This document shows, piece after piece, positions 32,720 through 44,234 of a stretch of 64,000 nucleotides of DNA. Origin of the DNA: Castor canadensis (lineage: Eukaryota; Chordata; Mammalia; Rodentia; Castoridae); the NCBI RefSeq assembly GCF_047511655.1, contig NC_133390.1, positions 115,486,083 through 115,550,082 of the forward strand. Reading direction: 5' to 3'. The position numbers and the translations under genes are program-made. The notes beneath the pieces are model-generated. The model searched no databases. It was not told the origin of the DNA and saw nothing but the letters and a program-made list of their open reading frames with translations. Each line of letters opens with the position of its first letter. Positions within the stretch are counted from its first letter, which is position 1.

Positions 32720-34750
32720 CATAGGCAGAATTCACACAGTTTGGTTATGGTTACAATTCATAGGAAAATTTCCCTGAATCATCTCTTCACGAACGAGACT
32801 GGAGCTCAAATGAGATCAAAGCACATTCCTAGATGAGATTCGAATGAGCTGTTAAAATATGATCAATTCATCCAGGGAACATGGCTTAGAAGAGGGTCAC
32901 ATTGGGCCATGAGATTGCCTAAAAAGGACAGGAGGAAACCTCCCAAGTGCTGGACATGTGGTGACTTCAGTCCACATGATGGTTACATGGATGCAAAATA
33001 GACCAAGCTTTACACTTAAGATCAGACATTTTACCATAAAGCCATATGAAAATAAACAATAAATGAAAATACAGTCAATAAAAAGTGAGCTATGAAACCA
33101 AGACTCCTAATTGAGTATGACAGCCCTCCAAAAGAGCAATGGTTGGTGTGTAGTAATCACAGCAGTAACTGGAGAGAGTACAGGACACAGGCTAGTGTCT
33201 AGGAAGCAATAGAGTCTGAATTCAATAGTTTAGCAGTCCTTCCTACCAAGTCTAAGGTGAGTGATGGTCTCTGAAGGGCCTTAACGTCCAGAAGTAGGAG
33301 TAGAGGGACAGTCTACCAAGCTCTGTCCAGGGAACTTATTGGTTTTAATTGCATGTGCAACATTCTAATCCTTTATCCTAAATTAATAAATTACTTTTCT
33401 AGTAGGTATACCTCTTTTGAGTCTGAATGGCTTCATGAACCAATTTTCTGATTCGGCTTTATGGGGCAGTCATCAAAGATGAGAGGGAACCAGGCTAACT
33501 ATTTTTCCTAGGCCCATAATGGCTCCACGGACCTGCAATTCCAATGTGCTATAGGCCTTCCTAATATAAATGCTAAGAGTGGAAATCCACAGCCAGAGGA
33601 TTTATGAAGAATGAGGTAGGGGTAGGGTTATATGCAATGCCATGCCTTTCCATTTCACAAGAGAGAAAAGTAAAATTAAATTGGTGTTAATATGCAATTC
33701 TCTAAATTCACATTTTTGCCTTTGTAAAACAATATTGATAGAGGAACTAAATATGTTTCAAAACACCTATTGTACAACATCTGGTAGGTTGGTAGCCTTC
33801 CAATAAAAGGAAGGCTTCTGGAAATCTGTGAAGATGGACTTCATTTCACCAGGTTTAAAATTCAATGGTTACCACATGGCACATTTAAAGGATTTTTTGA
33901 AAATGGTATCTTTTAAAGGATTTTGAGTTCATTCAATATTTTGTTTGTTAGAATTGCCTCCCCAATTTTCTATAGCTATTTCATCTATGGAATTAATGAA
34001 AATATATCTAAAACCTATATCTAGTGCTAACTATAACATGAAACTTGGAACAAAACAAAAAGCAAAACAAAATTTAAAAAACAAACTGCTAATTTTAAGG
34101 AGGCCACTGGAAATCACTGAATGTGTGGATTTAAATATGCTCCAAATCTGGTTAGTAGAATCAACTAAACAGAAAGAAACTGAAAAGTTCCCAAGATACT
34201 TTCATTGAAACCATCACAGGATAGCCTATGGAATATAAAAAAAAATCAATGTAAAATTGTGTTCTCTCCTACTGACATGTTTTGTTTATCACTGCCCCCG
34301 CAGGTACATGATTTTTTTTGGCAATGACAACATTTTAGGTCTTATATATGTACCTCAAAAAATAGCCCCAATTTACTTCAATTTGGGAGGGGGGACAGAA
34401 AAGATCTCATACTTTTTAGAAAATCTCAAAAGAGCATTCTAGTCATTTACTTAGCAGGAAATGGTGCACATGTAGGCACCCTAAACATATTTGCTGGCAG
34501 GCTGAGGGGAAATTCATTTCTGAATGATATTGTGACACGCTCAGCAAATTTAAAAAGAAAAAAGTTATCCACACATAGCCTAGGTAGCCATTTATATGAA
34601 AGAAGGTGATGGATATTTGTGAGAATAATTGTCCCAAATTTCATAGCCTCTAGAGAAGTCACAATGATGAAAACCAATTACTTGGCATTTAAACAATCTT
34701 CGCTGCTCTTCTCATTCGGGAAAGACATTCTGAAAGATGTATAAGAAGCT
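32720..34750. other. unique intergenic stretch
   Basis: AT-rich, with no convincing gene or repeat. Confidence 0.4.
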
Positions 34751-34755
34751 GATAA

Positions 34756-34846
34756 GGGGCTGGTGGAGTGGCTCCAGTGAAAGAGTGCTTGCCTAGCATA
34801 CGGGAATCCCTGAGTTCAATCCCCAGTGCTGCCAAAAGAAAAAAAA
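34756..34846 (+). mobile_element. ID-like tRNA SINE
   Basis: GGGCTGGTGGAGTGGCTCCA, AGAGTGCTTGCCTAGCATAC and GAGTTCAATCCCCAGTGCTG give the full unit, with an A-rich tail. AAGCTGATAA before it and AAGCTAATAA after it look like a target-site duplication. Confidence 0.9.
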
Positions 34847-34867
34847 GCTAATAAAAAAGAAAGTTTT

Positions 34868-34988
34868 TAGCCAAGCACAGTGGCATACACAAAATAAACT
34901 CCCTGCAGTCAAGAGGATAAGACTGAATCATGAGTTCAAGGGCAGCCTCGGCCACATAGTGAGACCCTATCTCAAAAAAACAAAATAG
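34868..34988 (+). mobile_element. B1/7SL-type SINE
   Basis: AGCCAAGCACAGTGGCATAC, GAGTTCAAGGGCAGCCTCGG and GTGAGACCCTATCTC match B1. It follows an ID element, the reverse of the order in the dimers, so the two are separate insertions. Confidence 0.8.
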
Positions 34989-34994
34989 GGGAAA

Positions 34995-35125
34995 GGGTGG
35001 TGGGACAGAGGAGATGATCTAACACCAATGTACAATGTCAGGCTATTCAAAATTGTCACAACAAATCCTCCCTTGGACAATGAATATATCCTAATAAAAA
35101 TGAAAATAAATAAATAAATATAATT
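34995..35125 (+). mobile_element. LINE-1 3' end with A-rich tail
   Basis: The segment ends AATATATCCTAATAAAAA plus an AAAT-rich tail. The same 18 bases appear in reverse complement at 36,711-36,728, the end of a second element, which shows that this is a repeat terminus. The AATAAA hexamer in it would be the element's own poly(A) signal. Confidence 0.55.
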
Positions 35126-35129
35126 TACA

Positions 35130-36580
35130 TTTTATAACTTGTCTCTCAAATGTAAACAGGAAACAAATCAGCACAAATTTTTGTGTAGTACTTTTTAATG
35201 ACTTTGCTATGTTGGGATAACACTGACATCTTTGATATCATACAACAGCAAGGAATACAGAAATGGAAGTCTTCCAAAACCACTGAAGAGCATTGTGCAG
35301 TGCTGCTCCCAGGCACACGAAGGCCACAATTGTGATGAGTATGTAACAATTTCGTATTTCCCAAAATTCATCAATGATGTCATGGGGCAAATTGAGGCCA
35401 GTCCTGAGCCAAGACTTCCTCTATTTTCAGAGTCAGATTTGGTCACTGTGTTCTACCTCTTCTTCCTCTGTCAGCTGTCTAACAAGCCAGTTTAATTTTA
35501 TAAGCAACTTGTGCCATTTTGTGGCGCTTCATACCAAGTCATAGGAAGTACATAAGCAATGCAAGGAGCTAGAACCTGTGAAAGGGAAAACAGAAGGTGA
35601 TGTGACTTGGTAAAGTCATACAGGCAAATTTTTTTTATAGTCGCTCTGTGTTGGGCACACCATATCCTTGGCAGCAAAAGATCTCAGCTAGCATGATCTT
35701 TACCCCACTTTTAAGATCAGAAAGGGAGCTGTCTTATCATCCACAGTGATTCAGGAGTCAGAGACTCCTGTAGAACTACCATGAAAGCAGGTGTAGCAAT
35801 CTTGTTTAGGAACTAAAAACATAATACATACCTTGGCTAAACAAAGAGCAACGGACTGGTGCCAGTTGTTTCAGCAAAGCTTTATCACGGTGTGGCCAGA
35901 TATTCTTGCCAATGAAAAGTTAATATGTGACCAATGTTTTGGCTCAGTGTCCCTAACAAAGCAAGAGCTCAGTTGAGGGGGAAGGGAAGAGTGGGGAGCA
36001 GGTGGGAGAGCTGCTACTCCAGCATTCCCTCCAGCTCCTTCATCTGCTCCAGGCTCCACCCCAGCCCAACCTTAGAGATCCATCTGGGCTCACCAACTAT
36101 GTGCCATTGATCTTCTTCTGACATGCTTTTTAGTCATTGATTTCCAACAGAACTACTGATTAAAACAGTGAAGAAGGTAATCACACCCAGGTAGGGAGAA
36201 AACTGATGAAGCAAATAGTTAGTCACATCCTGTCGTTAAAAAGTAACACAAAGCTCATGGAAATGCCTGCACTGTATCAATACATAACATGACATCAGTG
36301 TGTGTCACAAGGGAGTCAGGGTGAACTGACCTTTTCAGATTGGTGTGGACAGATGAGATAAAATATACATCCTGTCTCCCATTGATTTTGATCAAAACTG
36401 CAGGTGTTATTGATAATTGATATCTTTGGTCTTTCCTGGACACTTAAAAACTACTTTTCATGTTTTTTGAGATGAAGTAGATTGAACATTAAACCAGGCC
36501 ATGTTGTCTACAGGATACTGGAGTGATACCCCTAAGAGTCAAGTTCCTCCATGTTTGACTTTGCAACCAACTACATGGGG
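35130..36580. other. unique intergenic stretch
   Basis: No gene or repeat was recognised. Confidence 0.4.
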
Positions 36581-36582
36581 CA

Positions 36583-36690
36583 AGTCACAAGTGCTCAGGA
36601 TCTCATTTTCCTCTCAGCCAAATGGGGGATAATATTGCCTGGTTTTGTACCCTTGCTTCACAGAGGGACAGTGAGACTCTAGAGAAACAC
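36583..36690 (+). mobile_element. MIR fragment
   Basis: CATTTTCCTCTCAGCCAAAT followed by GGGGGATAATATTGCCTGG resembles the MIR core, with an unclear right end. Confidence 0.45.
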
Positions 36691-36699
36691 TAGATTTCT

Positions 36700-37255
36700 T
36701 TTTCATTAATTTTTTATTAGGATATATTTGTTGTATAGGGGGGATTCATTGTGATAGTTTCAAATACTTATATTTTACATTAGTTTGATAACTCCCACCA
36801 TCTCTCCCCCTTGACCCTTCCCCACCCACTTAAAGCTATTGCAAAAGGTTTCTTTGTTCTATTTTGCATAAGTATATGAAATCCATCAACCAAATTCCCT
36901 CACCTTAATCTCCTGCATTCACACCCCGCCCCCCGCCCCCCACACTGTACCTATTTTACTGTCCTGTACTTTACTTTGGTCAGTTCAACCCTTCCATTGC
37001 TCTCCCTTACCCCTTCCTTCTCACCCCCCGTTATTCAATAGCTTTCAACACTCATCCTTATATCCTCTTCCTTCACAGATGTTATGTTTTATGATATTGT
37101 TGATGCTCTATCATTCTCTATTCCTTCCCCTCCTCACCCAAGTACCATAGAGTATTTTCACTATTACAAACATGTTCTACATATGAGTTTGTAAATGATC
37201 ATATTTGTTTTTGGGTATAAATTTATCTTTTGGTTCTGTCTTCTACATAGACCAG
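36700..37255 (-). mobile_element. LINE-1 3' region
   Basis: The plus strand begins with a T-rich tail and the 18-base terminus shared with 35,083-35,100. It continues with a pyrimidine-rich segment of C runs (TCTCCCCCTTGACCC, CCGCCCCCCGCCCCCC) typical of a rodent L1 3' region in antisense. No ORF2 remnant is recognised. Confidence 0.6.
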
Positions 37256-37306
37256 AAAACATGCAGCCTTTGATGTGAAAGGACGTTGAAGTTAAAAATG
37301 CTGCCC

Positions 37307-37517
37307 ATGCTGGACGCTGGTGGCTCACACCTGTAATTGTAGCTACTCAGGAGGAAGAGATCGATCGGGAGGATTAGGATTTGAGGCTAGCCTGGGCAAA
37401 TAGTTTGGGAGACCCTATCTCGAAAAACCCATCACAAACAAGGGCTGGTGGAGTGGCTCAAGGTGTAGGCCCTGAGTTCAAACCCCAGTACAGCAATAAA
37501 TAATAAATAAATAAAAC
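37307..37517 (+). mobile_element. 7SL-ID dimeric SINE, young-looking copy
   Basis: The left half has GGTGGCTCACACCTGTAATT and GGGAGACCCTATCTCGAAAA. The linker CCCATCACAAACAA leads to GGGCTGGTGGAGTGGCTCAA, GGTGTAGGCCCTGAGTTCAA and ACCCCAGTACAGC, then an AAAT-rich tail. The ID half lacks the segment between the A and B boxes. Confidence 0.9.
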
Positions 37518-37714
37518 AAAAGTGCTGTGCAATGCAAGTGGTTATTATGAAATAAAAAGAGATGGCTATCGTTAGCTCCACCTTAAGGAAATGCCAAAAG
37601 GTGGTAGTCATGAGGTCCCTCAGAAATCAAGAACAACCTCTAATTTTGCAGATGGAAAGACTTTGGCTCAAAGAATAGTGAAATGCACATATAATTCCTG
37701 TAAGTGTGGATAAT

Positions 37715-37905
37715 ATGATCATTAGGTGCCTCACTTTGGATCAGGCCTTGTGCTGAGTGCCTTATACACATCGTCTCACTTAATCTCTTCAGTGTCTCCA
37801 CTAGGTGTGTGTGTGGGTTGCGGGGGGAGGCAGGCCCAGGAAACTGAACTCCCCAAGGGCGCATAACTAATAACTGGTAGGCCCTTGACTACAAGTGAAG
37901 TGTTT
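37715..37905 (-). mobile_element. MIR SINE
   Basis: CCTTGTGCTGAGTGCCTTAT, CGTCTCACTTAATCTCTTC, CAGGAAACTGAACTCCCCAA and GCGCATAACTAATAACTGGT are the complement of the MIR core and tail. Confidence 0.65.
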
Positions 37906-38559
37906 CTGGGGCCAGAACCCAAGCTCTCAGCCACCTTCAATGGCTAATATGAATTTAAAATAAACCTCTTTCTTCTGTCTTTGACCATCATCTGGAAGAA
38001 GTTACATCAACAGAAATTGAACAGAACTGTAAGTCAATATCCATTTGGCTATACCTGTAGGACAAAGGCTGTTTTTGTATTTCATAAGAATAAACCACAT
38101 ATTTTGGATATCCCTCCCTTTGGTATTCTAAACCTACTACCGAGGTATCTTTGACAAGATGGCTGTGGTACATAAACAATTTATGAATTTACTTATTTGC
38201 TATCTATAAGTCTAACATAAAATAGATGCCATTGACAACCGGAAGCTTTTATAAGGTGAGTGTTCCTGTGCTTTGCCATTCTCAGATGTTGTGGCTAGCA
38301 TAATGGAGTGTAACTTCATTTCAAATTCAGTTTTGTTGGAATTTAATTCCAACATTTGCCTAGAGGATTTTCAGAACTGCTGTGAGGCAGTGACCTCTTT
38401 TGTGTCTCTGGGTTCCCCAATTTAAAAGAGAGGTGCTTATAGCAGTTTTCCTGTGGCTACTCACCAATGTCTGACAGGTATGACAGGTATGTCTCTAGGT
38501 CTTCAGATGATGGAGAGGACCTGTGAGCAGTCAGCTCTACCTAAGGAACTACACCTGTG

Positions 38560-39115
38560 GGGCAACATAAGCCCTTGACCTAACTTAGATGACAAGATTT
38601 TGGACTGTGAGTTAATGTTGTCCTGGGATGAGGAGGAATAGGAATCCTGGAATCACCCAGGGAGGACTCAAGACCCAGCCACCAATGCCTTTGTTAGTCC
38701 AGTATGCACCAACCTTTCCAATCAACGGGCCACTGTGCAAATGGAGACTACAACTTGCAAGACTAGGGCATGAATGTTATTTAAGTTCCCCCTTTGCTTT
38801 CTGTTCGGTCAATTGCTTTTGGGGAAAGCAGCAGCTATGTCACGAGGACACTCAGGAAACCCCTATGAGGAGGTCCCCGGGGAAGAGGAAGGAAGGTTCC
38901 CCATCAACAGCCATTGCTGCCATATAACTGAACCATCTTTCAAGAGATCCTCCAGGCCCCATCAAACATCTAAATGACCATGGTCACAGCCAACATCTGA
39001 CTGCAATCTGTGGGAAACTCTGATCCAGAAACATCTGGCTTAAGTCATTCCCAAGTGCCTGACCTTCACTCACTTTTATTGTGTTGAGCTGCTACGTTTT
39101 CACTCACTTCACAGA
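38560..39115 (+). mobile_element. probable MaLR (MLT1-like) LTR
   Basis: CAGCTATGTCACGAGGACAC, CCATCTTTCAAGAGATCCTC, CAATCTGTGGGAAACTCTGA and TTGTGTTGAGCTGCTACGTT occur in the order I recall for ancient MaLR-type LTRs. The frame at 38,628-38,927 is a by-product. The left boundary is uncertain. Confidence 0.45.
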
Positions 39116-39119
39116 TGAT

Positions 39120-39695
39120 TTCTCAATTATAATTTTAGGATTGAAGAAGCTAAAACAACAGATTGGAGTATTCATTTCAAATGCAGTGTATGCATGCGTG
39201 ACTGTGGGTGTCCTTGAACTATAACAAGCCAGTAAATTACTGATTAAATAACAATTTGGGTCATTGTTGGAGAGGACCTTAGTCTCACCTTCATATTCTT
39301 CCTGCCATTTTCTCTCTGAGATAGACAAGAAGAGGACCAGTTACTTAAATGCTTCAAACTCTCCAGAGGGAGAGACCAGTAAGGGACAGAAGCCCACCTG
39401 GGGAAAGAAGATGAGAAGTTACTGTTGGGCCGAGTCCTTTGGGGGTTTTTGAGCGAAGAGTTCACTGTGAGGGAGGTGATGAAGGATGCAATTTCATTCT
39501 TTCCGTCAGAGCTTTTCCAGGCAAAATTCAATGTGAAAAGGCCAAGGCAATCTGTGTAGGCCAGCATGAGCCCTTTCTTCCCTGCTCTTCCATTTTGCAA
39601 CAGTGTGGAGCTTATCTACTCCCAGGCATTATGAAATCATGAATTTTAAAGATCCATAGATTTTTGCTTATTTATTTTGCCTTTTTAAAAAAAAT
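39120..39695. other. unique stretch with a featureless 118-codon minus frame
   Basis: The minus frame at 39,600-39,244 is Ser/Asn-rich with no recognised motif. I treat it as chance. Confidence 0.4.
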
Positions 39696-39699
39696 GCTG

Positions 39700-39780
39700 A
39701 ATTAAGTTGAGGTTAGAGGATCATGAGTTTGAGGTCAAGCTGGGATAATTAGAGGGACCCTGTCTCACCTCACCCCCCCC
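39700..39780 (+). mobile_element. B1/7SL-type fragment
   Basis: GAGGATCATGAGTTTGAGGT and CAAGCTGGGATAATTAGAGG, then GACCCTGTCTCACC, match the right part of B1. Confidence 0.55.
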
Positions 39781-40500
39781 ACAACACCCCTCCCCCATGC
39801 TTTATTTCCTAAGAAGTTAAAATTCTAACCTCCTTCAGGCAAGATTCATTTTGTTTGGGAGTATATGATCATTAAATTCACAAGATATATTCAACACATT
39901 TCAGAGACTACAAGGTTCCCAAATACAAGCAGGAAAATGAACAAGGTCAATGAAGCAAGAAAAGAGGTTATAAGAAATTTTTAAACAACCAGAAATAATT
40001 AAAGGGGATTTATGATGGTTCTTTTCTCAGGCAGTTCTAAACTTTCTCATAGATGATAGTGCTTGTTCATTTATTTTTTTCCAACCTTATGACTTTTGTA
40101 TTTTCTGCATTAAAAATAATCTCTGCCCAAAACTTTTATATTTACCATACATAAAGATATATATAATTTAATTGTCCTAATACTCATAGCTCAGAAAATA
40201 AAGAATTTGAGTTATAGAGGATTTATGTTGGGGTTTGATTCCAGCTTTGTCCTTTTTAAGAAATGAACAAATATCTGCTGCTATCTTTTCTGTTGCTGAA
40301 GAGTGTGGGGAAAGAAAGGTAAGCAGCAGGAAGCAGGAGTATATGCTATGACATTACACAGAGAAAAGGCCTTACTTTTCCCAAATGAGAACGGAACAAA
40401 GAAGAAAATAAAATTCACTTTAAGAGGAATTATTTTATCCTTGGTTAATAACATAACAGCCAAATATTATTTATTGGTATTAAGTAAGAATTGAATTAAC

Positions 40501-40587
40501 TTTTTTTTTTTGCAGCGCTCAGACTCAAACCCAAGGCTTCATACATGCTAGGCAAGAGCTCTACCAACTGAAGTCCACCACCAGCCT
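40501..40587 (-). mobile_element. ID-like tRNA SINE
   Basis: A T11 tract, then CTCAGACTCAAACCCAAGGC and GCTAGGCAAGAGCTCTACCA, are the complement of an ID element. Confidence 0.85.
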
Positions 40588-40679
40588 AAGAGCTGACTAT
40601 TGAATTGGAATAATATATCCTTGTGATCGTCCTTAAATAATTTCAATCAAATAGCTTAAGGCTTTTTTTGGCTAATTTA

Positions 40680-41355
40680 AAAAATTTATTTATTTTTAAT
40701 TTAATAAATAATAGTGTATACATGGGATACAATGTAATGTTTTTGTCTATGTATGTACATTATAGAAAGATTGAATCAAGCTTGTTAACCTTGCCAACTT
40801 ACCATTTTTTATAGGGGTAACATTAGAAATTCATTCTTTTAGCAATTTTGAAATATATAGTATGTTATGATTAACTGTGGTCACTCTTCAGTACAAAAAA
40901 TGACTAAAACTTATTCCTCTAGTAACTGAAAGTTAAAATCCTCTGAACAACATTTTAACACCCCTCTCCTTCTCCTTTGTCCCACCCACAGCCTCTGATA
41001 ACCACCTTTCTTCTCTCTGATTCTATGGGATCAACATTTTTAGATTCTACATCTGAGTGAGATCACACAGCATTCATCCTCGGTGCCTGGCTTGTTTTAC
41101 TTACTATAATGTCTTCCAGTTGCATTTATGTTGTCACAAATGAGCGTGTTCTTCTCTTTTAAAGTTGTACTCCTTTGTTTACATGCCTTATTTTCTTTAA
41201 CATTCATCTGTTGGTGGACTCTTAGGTTGATTCCAAATATTAGCTATTGTGAATAATGATTAAATGAACTCAGATGTCCCTTTGACATGTTGATTTGAAT
41301 TCTTTTGGGTACATGCTGGAAATGGGATTGCTGAATCATATGGTAATTCTATGAC
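40680..41355 (-). mobile_element. LINE-1 (old L1M type): end of ORF2 plus 3' region, broken
   Basis: The complement of the familiar L1 C-terminal ORF2 and 3' sequence is visible: AAATGGGATTGCTGAATCAT, GGTTGATTCCAAATATTAGC, CATTCATCTGTTGGTGGACT, and CTGATAACCACCTTTCTTCT. Frameshifts and stops leave no long frame. A diverged, inactive copy. Confidence 0.85.
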
Positions 41356-41359
41356 ATAC

Positions 41360-43140
41360 ATCTGCACATGTACACATCTGCACGTTCATATGCACATATA
41401 TATTATACACATATATGTACTTTTTTGAAGTATATAACAGGCAAGCTAAAATGCACTAACATTATATATACAACTAAAAGAAATGTACATACAATCTCAT
41501 CCATAAAAATACTACCCAAAACAAGATATGGTAAGAAGCTCTCAGGCTCCTTCTGAGTCAGTAACTAGGCACTTTCATCCAAAAATAGTAATTATATCCT
41601 TTCAGCACAAAAGGATTAGTGTTGTGTGGCCCCTTTAAAAACACAATCTCAACATCTCCTAAGTAGTAACTTTAATTTGTGGCTTTGAGGTTTTTATGAA
41701 TTGGAAGTGATCCCTTCATAGAGTCTGTGGGAAAGCATTTATAAAACAATCCCCTCCTTAAGTATGCTGAGGGTAGGAGCAATGGGAGCCACAGGTCTAT
41801 TGAAAGTTCATGTGTCTATAAGGAGAAAGGAAAATGTGTATCTTCTTTAAATGCACGTCTTATGCAGTTTAAAAGAAAGATTACCTTGTCCCGTGGATGA
41901 TATTTAAAATTTGTATGAAGGTTTTATCCATCATGCTGAATAAAAGTGAAAATAGAATTGCCCTATGCAGTACCAACTGGCCTTGCATTTCCTGTTAGCA
42001 ATAACCAACCCCAAGCTCAGACATAAAAACTCATTAAGAGAGGCCAAAGCACTATTTTTTTACAAAAATATCAGAACACTATTGAGAAACATTTGCTGTT
42101 TGGAAATGGTTTCACTTCACTTACCCGTCATTAGGTAAATTGATGGTGTGCATTTTGTGTGCAGAACACTCTTTGTTAATTCTTGCTTGGGTGACAGGAG
42201 CATTGTCACTGCTGGTTAGGAAGCCGGTTTGGAGGAGAACATCTTACCAGGTACATCTTTCTCACATTCTTAAAAAAATGATCTGTTCTGTGCTGTTGCT
42301 AGGGAAGAGCAAGGTTAAAATAAAATGTCCAGTGAAGGCTCCAGGTTTCACCTCAGCCTTTGTAAACTGCCTGCAAGTTAGAGACAGTGAATTATGAATG
42401 CCATGTTGAATTAGAAGTTAAAAATAGATGCAGCAGTAAAAAATGTATTTAAGGCCCTGCCTACACTGCAGTAAAAATCGTGTTCTCAAAAATTAGCAAT
42501 GATTCTTGCTAGCCTGCTCTTAACACAATTTTTCTGGCCAGAAAAAATAAAAATATAGAAGATTTTCCTGGATAATTATTTTGAAAACTGATCAACCTTT
42601 TTACTATTAGAGATGCTGATGTGATTAAGTTGAATGCAATGTGAAGTAGTACCACTTAAAATATATTTTAATGGAGTAGAGCTTTTCATCAATAATTTTC
42701 ATGATTAGTTTTACATATAGAGTACTTAAATAACATTTTTGTGAAATCATGAATAGAGGCCTGCTCAAATTATAATACCATTACCCAGACATAACATGGC
42801 ATACCCTCTGTGCATACACATATATGCACATACATGTAAGCAGATGTAAACTTTGGAATATATTAAATCATGAAGGAAACTGCTCCTCTAAGAATGTACA
42901 ACCAGGAATTATGTATTCCTTAATATCCCTATTTCATGAAGACAAAACTGTTCACAAATGAAAGCATAATAATGCTGTTTCAGTAGGTTTCAGATAATCA
43001 TGCTTTATTAGAATATATAAAGTTAAAATCTCAGCACATTTACAGCAGGAAACTTATTGCAAACATTGGTACAGATTTAATGTAAATGTGTTGATAATTT
43101 TGATTAAATTCTCAGAGAATCCTTTATTATTTATTAGATT
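41360..43140. other. AT-rich unique stretch
   Basis: It starts with a TATA/CACATA low-complexity patch at 41,360-41,420. From 41.9 to 42.8 kb there is clean single-copy sequence with homeodomain-like TTAATT cores and a TTCTGGCCAGAA inverted repeat (about 42,533-42,544). It might be a conserved non-coding element, which only alignment could show. Confidence 0.35.
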
Positions 43141-43147
43141 TATAGCA

Positions 43148-43325
43148 AAGGCTGGTGGTTCACGCCTGTAATCCTAGCTACCCAGGAGGCTCAAAGTTTA
43201 AAGCCAGCCCAGGCAAACAGTTCATGAGACCCTATCTCAAAAAACCTATTATGAAAAATAGCTGGTGGAGTGGCTCAAGGTGAAGGCCCTGAGTTCAAGC
43301 CCTAGTACTACAAAAAAAAAAAAAA
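43148..43325 (+). mobile_element. 7SL-ID dimeric SINE
   Basis: GGTGGTTCACGCCTGTAATC, AAAGCCAGCCCAGGCAAACA and GAGACCCTATCTCAAAAAAC lead to GCTGGTGGAGTGGCTCAAGG and GGCCCTGAGTTCAAGCCCTA with a pure A tail. The ID half carries the common internal deletion. Confidence 0.9.
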
Positions 43326-43682
43326 GATAGTAGCAGCAATATCTTGACTATTAATTAATTCATAGAATGTTCTGCATAAATGAACAAACCCTGACTTTTA
43401 ACCTTGTATCCGCTTACAGTCTTCCACCTGTCATTTCCAAACTGTGAAGCCCTCTCACATCTAATTACTGAACTTTTTCTGACACTTTCTTTCTCTCACT
43501 GAGAGAAAGTCATGAGTGTTAAGGTAATGTTAAATATAATATAGAACTATTCAATGATTTCTAAACTCTTTAAAGTATCCATAATTTCCATTACACATTT
43601 TACAAATCTCCACCTAACTCTCAGCATGCTTTTAATAAAACCAGCTTTCTTTCAAATACCAGCTTCAAGACTGAAGAGCAGG

Positions 43683-43815
43683 TCAGGCACAGTGGGGTGT
43701 GCCTGGAAGTCCCAGCTACTCAAGAAGCTGAGGCAGGAGTGCAGGAGTCCAGGAGTTCAAGACCCTCTTTACCAATGTAGTGAGACCCAATTTAAAACAG
43801 TAACAAAAAAGACTA
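43683..43815 (+). mobile_element. B1/7SL-type SINE monomer
   Basis: GTCAGGCACAGTGGGGTGTG, AGTCCCAGCTACTCAAGAAG and CAGGAGTTCAAGACCCTC match the 7SL-derived consensus. Confidence 0.8.
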
Positions 43816-44022
43816 GGGACCAGTAAGAAGTCATATTAAATATTATTGCTTTTCTGCTTTATTTACTATTATAGAAATAGTACTTCTTTTCCTCTCATTG
43901 TGAATTAAGTGATTTCAGTTATAGTGTAGTTTAAATCCCATTTGTGGGCTTTTTGTTCACTACTAATCTTTTGCCTGGAAGTACAGCACACTATATAACC
44001 TCCACCCTTGCATTCCTCCCCC

Positions 44023-44233
44023 CCTTTTTTTTTTGTGGTACTAGGGATCGAACCCAGGGTCCAGGCAAGCATTCTACCACTTGAGCTATATCACTATCCC
44101 CCCCGTACTTTTGCTTGTATTTTGCTTTTGAGGTAGGGTCTCTCTCGTTCACTTTGCCTGAGCTGGCCTTGAACTTGCGATCCTTCTGCCTCCTGAGTGG
44201 CTGGGATTGCAGACAAGAACCACCATGCATGAC
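44023..44233 (-). mobile_element. 7SL-ID dimeric SINE with full-length ID half
   Basis: In the sense (minus) direction the B1 half (44,233 to about 44,125) is joined by an AC-rich linker to an ID half. That half retains TAGCTCAAGTGGTAGAATGC and GGACCCTGGGTTCGATCCC before an A10 tail. Unlike the other dimers it keeps the segment between the A and B boxes. Confidence 0.85.
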
Positions 44234-44234
44234 A

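Noticed and set aside
39244-39600. 118-codon minus-strand frame
   Set aside because: Low-complexity Ser/Asn content, no motif, no promoter or poly(A) signal attached.
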